12,667 nt of DNA, from positions 1 to 12,667 of the forward strand of contig JAPYMU010000147.1 in the NCBI GenBank assembly GCA_028286165.1, given 5' to 3'. The position numbers and the translations under genes were made by a program. The notes under the pieces are model-generated. The model saw only the letters and a list, made by a program, of their open reading frames with translations, was not told the origin of the DNA and searched no databases. The first letter of the stretch is position 1. Each line of letters starts with the position of its first letter. This stretch comes from Spongiicolonus versatilis. Lineage in GTDB: Bacteria; Pseudomonadota; Gammaproteobacteria; Arenicellales; Spongiicolonaceae. Below, one piece after another: positions 6,799 to 12,667 of the stretch.

Positions 6799-7991
6799 AA
6801 CCGTGGCTGTTTGTGGTCGGCATCGGCGAGGACGGCATCGCCGGCCTCAGCCCGGCCGCCCGCGCGCTGGTTAACCAGGGTGAGCGCCTGGTGGGCGGGG
6901 CCCGCCACCTGGCCCACTTCGCCGATGATCCGCGCCCCAAACTGGCCTGGCCGCGGCCGTTAACCGATTTGGTGGAGCGCATCATCGCCGAGCGGCGGCC
7001 CACCGTGGTGCTGGCCAGCGGCGACCCCATGTGGTTCGGCATCGGCGCCACTTTCGCCGGCCGGGTGGCGGCCGGGGAGATGGTGGTCGCGCCCCACGCC
7101 TCAGTGTTCACCCTGGCTTGCGCGCGCATGCGCTGGAGCATGGCCGAGTGCCGGACACTGAGCGCCCACGGCCGGCCGCTGGCCGCGCTCAGCGCCGCGC
7201 TGGCCCCGGGCGCGAAGATTCTGCTGCTGAGCGAGGACGGCGCCACGCCGGCCGCAGTGGCGAAGTTGCTCCGCCGGCGCGGCTACGGCGGCAGCGCCGT
7301 CACTGTCCTCGCGCGCCTGGGCGGCGCTGCCGAGTCCGTGGCTTGCACCACCGCCTCCGGCATCGGCGGCACCGTCTTCGACTCCTGCAACACCGTCGCC
7401 GTGCATTGCATCGCCGATGACGGCTCCGTGACCGCCACCGCCGGCATCCTGCCCGATGCCGCTTTCCGCAACGACGGCCAACTCACCAAGCGGACGGTGC
7501 GCGCCGCCACCGTCGCCGCCCTGGCGCCATGCGCCGGGCAACTGCTGTGGGACATCGGCGCCGGCTGCGGCGCCGTCGCCATTGAGTGGCTGCGCGCGGC
7601 AAACGGCGCCGCCGCCATTGCCGTGGAGCGCAGCGCCGACCGCGCCGCCCTGGCCGCGGCCAACAGTACCGAACTCGGCGTTCCGCAACTGGACATCGTG
7701 CAAGACGAAGCGCCGGCCGCGCTGGCCAAACTGGCGGCGCCGGATGCGGTGTTCATCGGCGGCGGCCTCAGCGGCGGCGTCCTGCCGGTGTGCCACGCCG
7801 CGCTCAACCCCGGCGGCCGGCTGGTGGCCAACGCGGTGACGCTGGAGGGCGAAACCATCCTCGCCGCCGCGCAAAAAAAAATCGGCGGCGAACTGAAACG
7901 CATCAGCGTCAGCCACGCCGTCAACATCGGCAACTACCGCGGCTGGCGCGCGGCGATGCCGGTGACGCAACTGTGCGCGGTGAAAACATGA
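6795..7991 (+). CDS. cobL: Precorrin-6Y C5,15-methyltransferase (decarboxylating), CbiE-CbiT fusion
   Basis: CobL adds methyl groups at C5 and C15 and decarboxylates the C12 acetate side chain of precorrin-6B/cobalt-precorrin-6B, using S-adenosylmethionine. The first half (about 1-210) is the CbiE corrin methyltransferase with VVGIGEDG (7-14), GGARHLAHF and the LASGDPMWFG motif (73-82). The second half (about 215-398) is CbiT, a Rossmann methyltransferase with DIGAGCGAVAIEW from D253 and a later FIGGGLSGG loop. Total length is 398, close to the family's usual 400-413. The start is GTG 6795, overlapping the cbiC stop, with a weak GGTGG upstream. The stop overlaps the ATG of the next gene. A run of nine A residues (7873-7881) in an AAA-rich segment near the C-terminus is unusual for this GC-rich region. 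Confidence 0.95.
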   Translation: MKPWLFVVGIGEDGIAGLSPAARALVNQGERLVGGARHLAHFADDPRPKLAWPRPLTDLVERIIAERRPTVVLASGDPMWFGIGATFAGRVAAGEMVVAPHASVFTLACARMRWSMAECRTLSAHGRPLAALSAALAPGAKILLLSEDGATPAAVAKLLRRRGYGGSAVTVLARLGGAAESVACTTASGIGGTVFDSCNTVAVHCIADDGSVTATAGILPDAAFRNDGQLTKRTVRAATVAALAPCAGQLLWDIGAGCGAVAIEWLRAANGAAAIAVERSADRAALAAANSTELGVPQLDIVQDEAPAALAKLAAPDAVFIGGGLSGGVLPVCHAALNPGGRLVANAVTLEGETILAAAQKKIGGELKRISVSHAVNIGNYRGWRAAMPVTQLCAVKT

Positions 7992-8689
7992 GCACGTTGT
8001 ACGGCATCGGCATCGGCCCCGGCGACCCGGATTTAATCACCCTGCGCGCGCTGGCCGTCCTGCGCAAAACCAAAGTCATCGCCTGGCCGGCGCCGGCCGG
8101 GGGCGAGAGTCTGGCGCGGCGCATCGCCGCCCGGCACCTGCCGGGCGGCTGCGAGGAATACGCCATCCGCATTCCCATGGACGCCGCGCGCTTTCCGGCC
8201 GAAGAAATTTATGCGCGCGCGGCGCGCGACCTGGGCGTCCACCTGGCGGCCGGCCGTGATGTGGCGGTGCTGTGCGAGGGCGACCCGTTTTTTTACGGTT
8301 CTTTTGTGTATCTTTTTGCGCGCATGCGCGAGGCGCACCGGGTGGAGGTGGTGCCCGGCGTGTCCTCCCTCACCGCCTGCGCCGCCGGCCTGGCCGCGCC
8401 CCTGGCCGCCGCCACCGATGTGCTGAGCGTGGTGCCGGCCACTCTGCCCGAGCCAAACTTGCGCGCCGCCCTCGGCAACTGCGATGCGGCGGCGGTGATA
8501 AAAATCGGCCGCCACCTGGCAAAAGTGCGCAAGGCGCTGGCCGCAACCGGCTTGCTGCGGCACGCGCGCTACATTGAGCGCGCCACCCTGCCCAACCAGC
8601 GCATCGTGCCGCTCAGCGAGGTCGGCGACGGTGATGCGCCGTATTTTTCCATGATTTTAATTCACCGCCGGGGTTGCGCGTGGCTGTGA
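7988..8689 (+). CDS. cobI: Precorrin-2 / cobalt-factor II C20-methyltransferase
   Basis: CobI (CbiL) methylates C20 of precorrin-2 or its cobalt form; in a pathway that begins with CbiX the substrate should be the cobalt complex, so the name cbiL is equally valid. The 233-residue protein starts at ATG 7988 (ATGA overlap with cobL, GGTGA four bases upstream). GIGIGPGDPDLITLRA (6 onward) is the N-terminal loop of the corrin methyltransferase fold. LCEGDPFFYGS (C96 to S105) and VVPGVSSLTACAA form the SAM-binding and substrate pocket, and KIGRHLAKVRKAL plus YIERATLPNQRIVPL are typical of this subfamily. It ends in APYFSMILIHR. No frameshift or missing motif is seen. Confidence 0.94.
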   Translation: MSTLYGIGIGPGDPDLITLRALAVLRKTKVIAWPAPAGGESLARRIAARHLPGGCEEYAIRIPMDAARFPAEEIYARAARDLGVHLAAGRDVAVLCEGDPFFYGSFVYLFARMREAHRVEVVPGVSSLTACAAGLAAPLAAATDVLSVVPATLPEPNLRAALGNCDAAAVIKIGRHLAKVRKALAATGLLRHARYIERATLPNQRIVPLSEVGDGDAPYFSMILIHRRGCAWL

Positions 8690-10449
8690 ACATCGCCTGG
8701 TGCGCCCTCACCCCCGGCGGCCTGGCGCTGGCCGAAAAGTTGCGCGCGCAAATCGGCGCCGGCGTGGTGCATGACGCAAAACAAACGGCCAGCCCGGCCG
8801 CCCACATGCGCGAATTGTTTGCCGCCGGCAACGCCGTGGTCGGCATCTGCGCGGCCGGAATTTTAATTCGCGCCGTCGCGCCGCTGCTCAAAGACAAGAA
8901 AAACGAACCGCCGCTGATTGCCGTGGCCGAAAACGGCGGCGTGGTGGTGCCGCTGCTCGGCGGCCACCGCGGCGGCAATGCGCTGGCGCAAAAAATCGCC
9001 GCCGCCCTCGGCGCCGCCGCCGCCGTCACCACCATGGGCGAGGTCCGCTTCGGTATCGCCCTGGACGCGCCGCCGCCGGGGTGGACTTTGGCCAACCCGC
9101 AGCACTACAAAAAATTCGCGGCGCGCCTGGCCGCCGGCGGGAAGGTGAAGTTGCACGGTGAAGCCGGGTGGCTTGCCGAAAGCGCGCTGCCGTTTTGCGC
9201 CGACGGTGCGCTGACCCTCACCGCCACCGCGCAGGCCGCGCCGGGCGGTGAGGGCGAGTTGGTGTTTCATCCCAAGTGCCTGGCGGTTGGCGTCGGCTGC
9301 GAGCGCGGCGTGGAGAGCGCCGAGTTGGCGGCACTGGTGGAACGCGCACTGCGCGGTGCAAATCTTGCGCCGCAGTCGGTGGCGGTGGTGGCAAGCATCG
9401 CGCTGAAGGCGGACGAGCCGGCGGTGCATGCGGTCGCCGCTGCGCTGGGCGCGCCGGCGCGGTTTTTTGACGCCGGGGATTTGGAGGCGCTGGCGCACCG
9501 GTTGAAAAACCCGTCTGCAAAAGTGTTTGCCGAAACCGGCTGCCATGGCGTTGCCGAAGGTGCGGCCCTGGCGGCGGGAGGCGGTGCCGCCGAGTTAATC
9601 ATCGCCAAACAAAAATCAGCCCGCGCCACCTGCGCTGTGGCCCGCGCCGCCGGACTCATCGACGCCGATGCCGCCGGCCGTGCGCGCGGTTGTCTCAGCG
9701 TTGTCGGCATCGGCCCCGGCGATGCCGCTTCGCGCACCCCGGCCGCCGCCGCCGCCATTGCCGCCGCCGAGGATGTGGTCGGCTACACGCTGTACCTGGA
9801 TTTGCTCGGCGCGCCGGCAGCCGGCCAGCGGCGCCACGATTCCGCCATCGGCGATGAGCGCGGGCGGGTGCGCGCCGCGCTGGAACTGGCCGCCGCCGGG
9901 CGCCGGGTGGCGCTGGTGTGCTCCGGTGACGCCGGCATTTATGCGCTGGCGTCGCTGGTGTTTGAAGAGTGGGAGCGCGGAATGGCGGAGGCGGCGTGGA
10001 AGACGGTGGAGGTGCGGGTGGTGCCCGGCGTGTCGGCGATGCAAGCGGCGGCGGCGCGGGCCGGGGCGCCGCTGGGGCATGACTTCTGCGCGGTGTCGCT
10101 GTCGGATTTGTTGACGCCGTGGGGGGTGATTGCGCGGCGTGTGCAGGCGGCGGCGGACGGTGACTTTGTGGTGGCGTTCTACAACCCGGCGTCGCGCAAG
10201 CGCGCCCGGCTGCTGGACCGGGCGCGCGACATTCTGCTGCAGCAGCGCGGCGCGGAAACGCCGGTGGTGGTGGCGCGCAACCTGGGGCGCGGCGGTGAAA
10301 CCGTGGTGCACACCACGCTCGGCGAATTGCGCGGCGGTGAAGTGGACATGTTCACCATCGTGGTGGTGGGCGCCAGCGGCAGCCGCACCGTGCAAACCGT
10401 GGACGGCGCGCGCATGTGGACGCCGCGCGGCTACGAATCGAAGAAGTGA
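8686..10449 (+). CDS. CbiG cobalt-precorrin-5A hydrolase fused to precorrin-3B C17-methyltransferase (CobJ/CbiH)
   Basis: This single 587-residue polypeptide joins two successive activities. The N-terminal part (about 1-330) is CbiG, which opens the ring-A delta-lactone of cobalt-precorrin-5A and releases acetaldehyde. It shows ALTPGGLALAEKL at the start, GICAAGILIRAVAPLL, VAENGGVVVPLLGGHRGGN (H94 to N98), LAVGVGCERG and a late VAEGAAL motif. The C-terminal part (from about 335) is CobJ/CbiH, which methylates C17 and contracts the ring: LSVVGIGPGD, DVVGYTLYLDLL, LVCSGDAGIYALA, VVPGVSAMQAAAARAGAPLGHDF and FYNPASRKR. GTG 8686 is preferred because it gives the 4-nt GTGA overlap used elsewhere in this operon. 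TTG 8674 and GTG 8680 are in frame and would add 4 or 2 residues. The CbiG half points to the cobalt-early pathway. The stop overlaps cobM. Confidence 0.93.
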   Translation: MNIAWCALTPGGLALAEKLRAQIGAGVVHDAKQTASPAAHMRELFAAGNAVVGICAAGILIRAVAPLLKDKKNEPPLIAVAENGGVVVPLLGGHRGGNALAQKIAAALGAAAAVTTMGEVRFGIALDAPPPGWTLANPQHYKKFAARLAAGGKVKLHGEAGWLAESALPFCADGALTLTATAQAAPGGEGELVFHPKCLAVGVGCERGVESAELAALVERALRGANLAPQSVAVVASIALKADEPAVHAVAAALGAPARFFDAGDLEALAHRLKNPSAKVFAETGCHGVAEGAALAAGGGAAELIIAKQKSARATCAVARAAGLIDADAAGRARGCLSVVGIGPGDAASRTPAAAAAIAAAEDVVGYTLYLDLLGAPAAGQRRHDSAIGDERGRVRAALELAAAGRRVALVCSGDAGIYALASLVFEEWERGMAEAAWKTVEVRVVPGVSAMQAAAARAGAPLGHDFCAVSLSDLLTPWGVIARRVQAAADGDFVVAFYNPASRKRARLLDRARDILLQQRGAETPVVVARNLGRGGETVVHTTLGELRGGEVDMFTIVVVGASGSRTVQTVDGARMWTPRGYESKK

Positions 10450-11219
10450 CTGTGCACTTCATCGGCGCCGGCCCCGGGGCGGCGGATTTAATCACCGTGC
10501 GCGGGCGGGAATTAATCCGCCGCTGCCCGACGGTGCTGTACGCCGGTTCACTGGTGCCCGCGGAAATTGTCGGCTGCGCGCGGCGCGATGCGGCGGTGGT
10601 GGACACCGCGCCCATGACGCTTGCGCAAATCATCACCGCCATCGTGGACGGCCATGCGCGCGGCGACGTGGCGCGGGTGCACTCCGGCGACCCGGCGCTG
10701 TACGGCGCGGTGGCCGAACAAATCCGCCGCCTGCGCGCGCGCGGCATCCGCTGCCAAATCACCCCCGGCGTCCCGGCCTACGCCGCCGCCGCGGCGCAAC
10801 TGGGGCAGGAGTTGACCCTGCCCGGCCTGAGCCAAAGCGTCATCCTCACCCGCACCGCGATGAAATCATCACCCATGCCGGCCGGCGAAAGCCTCAGCCT
10901 CCTCGGCGCCAGCGGCGCGACCCTGGCGATTCATCTTTCGGTCCGCAACCTGCGCCGGGTGCAGGCGGAATTGATTCCGCATTACGGCGCCGACTGCCCG
11001 GCGGCGGTGGTTTACCGCGCCACCTGGCCCGAGGAAAAAATTATCCGCGGCACGTTAGGCGACATCCGCGAAAAAGTCCGCGCCGAAAAAATCACCCGCA
11101 CCGCCATCGTGCTGGTGGGGAAGGTGCTGGGCGCAACCGGCTTTGCCGAAAGCAAACTGTATGACGAGGCGCACCGGCATCTAATGCGCGCGCAAAAAAC
11201 GCGGGCGCGGAAAAGGTAG
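10446..11219 (+). CDS. cobM: Precorrin-4 / cobalt-precorrin-4 C11-methyltransferase
   Basis: CobM (CbiF) methylates C11 of precorrin-4 or cobalt-precorrin-4. The 257-residue length fits the family (about 250). HFIGAGPGAADLITVRG (from residue 4) is the N-terminal loop, followed by LYAGSLVP with the tyrosine-containing segment typical of CobM, then VARVHSGDPALYGAVAEQ (H79 to Q92), ITPGVPAYAAAAA and VILTRTAMKSSPMP. The segments LAIHLSVRNLRRVQ and VVYRATWPEEKIIRGTL are also characteristic. Start GTG 10446 overlaps the previous stop (GTGA); GTG 10452 is a less likely alternative. Its stop is TAG, the only gene in the window ending this way, and the next gene begins in the same frame three codons later. 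Confidence 0.95.
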   Translation: MTVHFIGAGPGAADLITVRGRELIRRCPTVLYAGSLVPAEIVGCARRDAAVVDTAPMTLAQIITAIVDGHARGDVARVHSGDPALYGAVAEQIRRLRARGIRCQITPGVPAYAAAAAQLGQELTLPGLSQSVILTRTAMKSSPMPAGESLSLLGASGATLAIHLSVRNLRRVQAELIPHYGADCPAAVVYRATWPEEKIIRGTLGDIREKVRAEKITRTAIVLVGKVLGATGFAESKLYDEAHRHLMRAQKTRARKR

Positions 11220-11221
11220 GA
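11218..11221 (+). promoter_or_regulatory. Ribosome binding site of the thioesterase gene
   Basis: AGGA overlaps the cobM stop and lies 7 bases before ATG 11229. This supports that start and continued transcription from cobM. Confidence 0.65.
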
Positions 11222-11228
11222 TATTTTC

Positions 11229-11705
11229 ATGGCCGCGCCTGTTCTGCACCAGACTAAGGTCGCCCCGGAGTGGGTGGATGAATTCGGGCACATGAACATG
11301 GCGTGTTACCTGCAAGTTTGCGATGCGGCGACATATGCGTTCTGGGAGTGGATGAATGACGGCGTTGCACTGGCCGCGCGCGGCGGGGCGGAATATGCGG
11401 TGGTGGAGGCGCACGTCAATTATCTGCGCGAGGTGCAACTGGGCGACGCGCTTGCCGTGTCGACGCAACTGCTGGACGCCGATGAAAAAAGATTTCGGCT
11501 GTTTCACGTGCTGTATGCAAAAAAAGAAAAGCAAATCGCCGCCACCAATGAAATCATGGCGCTTGGCTTTGATTTGGGTACGCGGCGCCTTTGCGAATTT
11601 AAAAAAACGGTGCGCGAAAAAATGCGGCAGACGCTGGCCGAACATGCACAGTTGCCGCCGCCGGAAAACGCCGGCCGGGGAATCACAATGAGCCGCCAGC
11701 CATGA
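11229..11705 (+). CDS. Hotdog-fold thioesterase, betainyl-CoA thioesterase-like
   Basis: The 158-residue product is a single hotdog domain of the 4HBT type, which hydrolyses acyl-CoA thioesters. The APEWVDEFGHMNMACYL segment (12-28) carries the catalytic D17 and the HMN turn (21-23) usual for this fold. VVEAHVNYLREVQLGD (58-73), FRLFHVLY and AATNEIMALGFDL follow in family order. These segments resemble the betainyl-CoA thioesterase/carnitine-dehydrogenase-associated subgroup more than general 4HBT enzymes; that comparison is from memory. The domain ends in a LPPPENAG segment typical of the subgroup. It lies 9 bp after cobM, so it is probably co-transcribed with the cobalamin genes although no link in function is known. 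Its stop overlaps the first ATG of the broken deaminase (ATGA). Confidence 0.85.
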   Translation: MAAPVLHQTKVAPEWVDEFGHMNMACYLQVCDAATYAFWEWMNDGVALAARGGAEYAVVEAHVNYLREVQLGDALAVSTQLLDADEKRFRLFHVLYAKKEKQIAATNEIMALGFDLGTRRLCEFKKTVREKMRQTLAEHAQLPPPENAGRGITMSRQP

Positions 11706-11820
11706 CCGCCGCCGCCTTCATGACCTCCTGCCCAAAGCCGAGTTGCACCTGCACATTGAAGGGACGCTGGAACCGGAGATGGCGTTTGCGCTGGCCGGGC
11801 GCAACGGGGTCGCACTGCCT

Positions 11821-11823
11821 TAG
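11821..11823 (+). other. In-frame TAG in the deaminase
   Basis: The deaminase frame reads VALP, then TAG, then RSVEELRRAYDF. Relatives usually have an aromatic residue (Tyr or Trp) here, so a TAC to TAG or TGG to TAG change would explain it. Confidence 0.8.
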
Positions 11824-12078
11824 CGCTCGGTGGAGGAGTTGCGCCGCGCATATGATTTTCACGATTGGCAGTCGTTTCTGGATGTGTATTACGCCGCGGC
11901 GGCGGTGCTGCGCACCGCGGAGGATTTTTACGAGTTGACTGCCGCCTACCTGGCAAAAGTCAACGGTGAAAACGTGCGCCACGTGGAAATCTTTTTTGAC
12001 CCGCAAACCCACACCGCCCGTGGCGCGCCTTTCGCCGCCGTCACCGAAAGCATTCACCGCGCGCTGGTGGACGGCGGG

Positions 12079-12083
12079 AAAAA
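12079..12083 (+). other. One-base deletion in a five-A run of the deaminase
   Basis: Upstream the frame reads ALVDGGK; downstream RFRLIPYFLRHLGEDD lies in the next frame. One more A in this run restores a continuous DGGKKFSARFRLIPYF. A homopolymer makes both a real slippage mutation and a base-calling error plausible. Confidence 0.8.
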
Positions 12084-12667
12084 TTCAGCGCCAGATTTCG
12101 TTTAATCCCGTACTTTTTGCGCCATCTCGGCGAGGACGATGCGTTTGCGACTCTGGAAGAGGCGCTGCCATACAAAAAAAATTTCGCCGCGGTCGGGCTG
12201 GACTCATCGGAACTGGGCCACCCGCCCTCCAAGTTCACGCGGGTGTTTGCCAAGGCAAAAAGCGCCGGCCTGCCGGCCGTGGTCCACGCCGGCGAAGAAG
12301 GGCCGCCGCAGTACATCAGCGAGGCGCTCGACCTCCTCCACGCCAGACGCATCGACCATGGCGTGCGCTGCGCGGAAGACGGCGCGCTGGTGCGGCGCCT
12401 GGCCCGGGAGCAGGTGCCCCTCACCGTCTGCCCGCTGTCCAACGTGGCGCTGCGCGGGTTTGCGCGCCCGGAAGAGCACAACCTCAAACAACTGCTGCAG
12501 CGCGGCCTGTGCGTCACCATCAACTCCGACGACCCGGCCTATTTCGGCGGCTACCTGAGGCAAAACTACGCCGCCTGCGAAAATGCCCTGGGCCTCGGCC
12601 GCGGGGAACTTGCAGTGCTGGCGAAAAATTCTTTTCGCACTTCGTTTCTTGAGGAAAAGGAAAAAGC

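Larger units (their letters stand above)
11702..12667 (+). pseudogene. Adenine-deaminase-type amidohydrolase, broken by two frameshifts and a TAG (cut by right edge)
   Basis: When three lesions are bridged the stretch reads as a continuous adenosine/adenine deaminase, a zinc enzyme that deaminates a purine base or nucleoside. Recognisable parts are PKAELHLHIEGTLEPE (two zinc histidines), FFDPQTHTARG, VGLDSSELGHPPSKF, VVHAGEEGPPQYI (zinc His and catalytic Glu), RIDHGVR, LTVCPLSNVAL and INSDDPAYFGGY. The SDDPAYFGG end motif fits the adenine deaminase subgroup (such as Pseudomonas PA0148) better than true adenosine deaminases. The lesions are a missing base near 11717-11719 between the ATG at 11702 and the conserved region, TAG at 11821-11823 after VALP, and a missing A in the five-A run at 12079-12083. 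After the last lesion the frame is open to the right edge, so the gene is partial. It could be a recent pseudogene or a sequencing problem. Confidence 0.85.

Noticed and set aside
1..12667. CRISPR array, tRNA/rRNA genes, insertion sequence or attachment sites
   Set aside because: I saw no spaced direct repeats, no cloverleaf-like or rRNA sequence, no transposase and no terminal inverted repeats; spacers between genes are too short for most of these.

Overview
The window is a GC-rich bacterial chromosome segment with tightly packed, mostly co-directional genes, many 4-nt stop/start overlaps (ATGA, GTGA, TTGA) and GTG/TTG starts. The long XseA, the M23-type gene beside it and the adenine-deaminase-type gene point to Pseudomonadota, probably Gammaproteobacteria. 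That is inference from protein resemblance; no marker gene is present.

Left part (1-1772): two divergent genes with visibly lower GC than the rest. The minus-strand gene runs off the left edge and encodes the N-terminal PD-(D/E)XK nuclease region of a large restriction-modification polypeptide of the type ISP/N-6 DNA methylase kind. The plus-strand gene encodes a 311-residue protein I do not recognise by name, but it carries a plausible PD-(D/E)XK-like core. Together they look like a small, possibly acquired, defence module.

Middle (1777-5095): a 3-hydroxyisobutyrate dehydrogenase-family reductase (minus strand) is divergent from a GNAT acetyltransferase. The GNAT gene is translationally coupled to xseA (exonuclease VII large subunit), which is followed by an M23/LytM-type gene. 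xseA lacks its conserved C-terminal end and the M23 gene lacks a start codon ahead of what looks like the second half of a signal peptide, so an internal deletion at their junction is likely. The M23 domain also lacks most metal ligands.

Right part (5163-11219): a six-gene corrin-ring operon, cbiX - cbiC - cobL (cbiE/cbiT fusion) - cobI/cbiL - cbiG/cobJ fusion - cobM/cbiF. It covers cobalt insertion, C20, C17, C11, C5 and C15 methylation, decarboxylation, ring-contraction lactone opening and the methyl shift to cobyrinate. Early cobalt insertion (CbiX) and CbiG indicate the cobalt-first (anaerobic-type) route. C1 methylation (CbiD), the precorrin-6A reductase (CbiJ/CobK) and the late amidation and loop-assembly genes are not in the window.

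End (11229-12667): a hotdog thioesterase resembling betainyl-CoA thioesterases follows cobM by 9 bp. It overlaps an adenine-deaminase-type gene that carries three apparent disabling lesions (two frameshifts and one in-frame TAG) and runs off the right edge. The broken deaminase and the damaged xseA/M23 junction suggest gene erosion or, alternatively, errors in the assembly.
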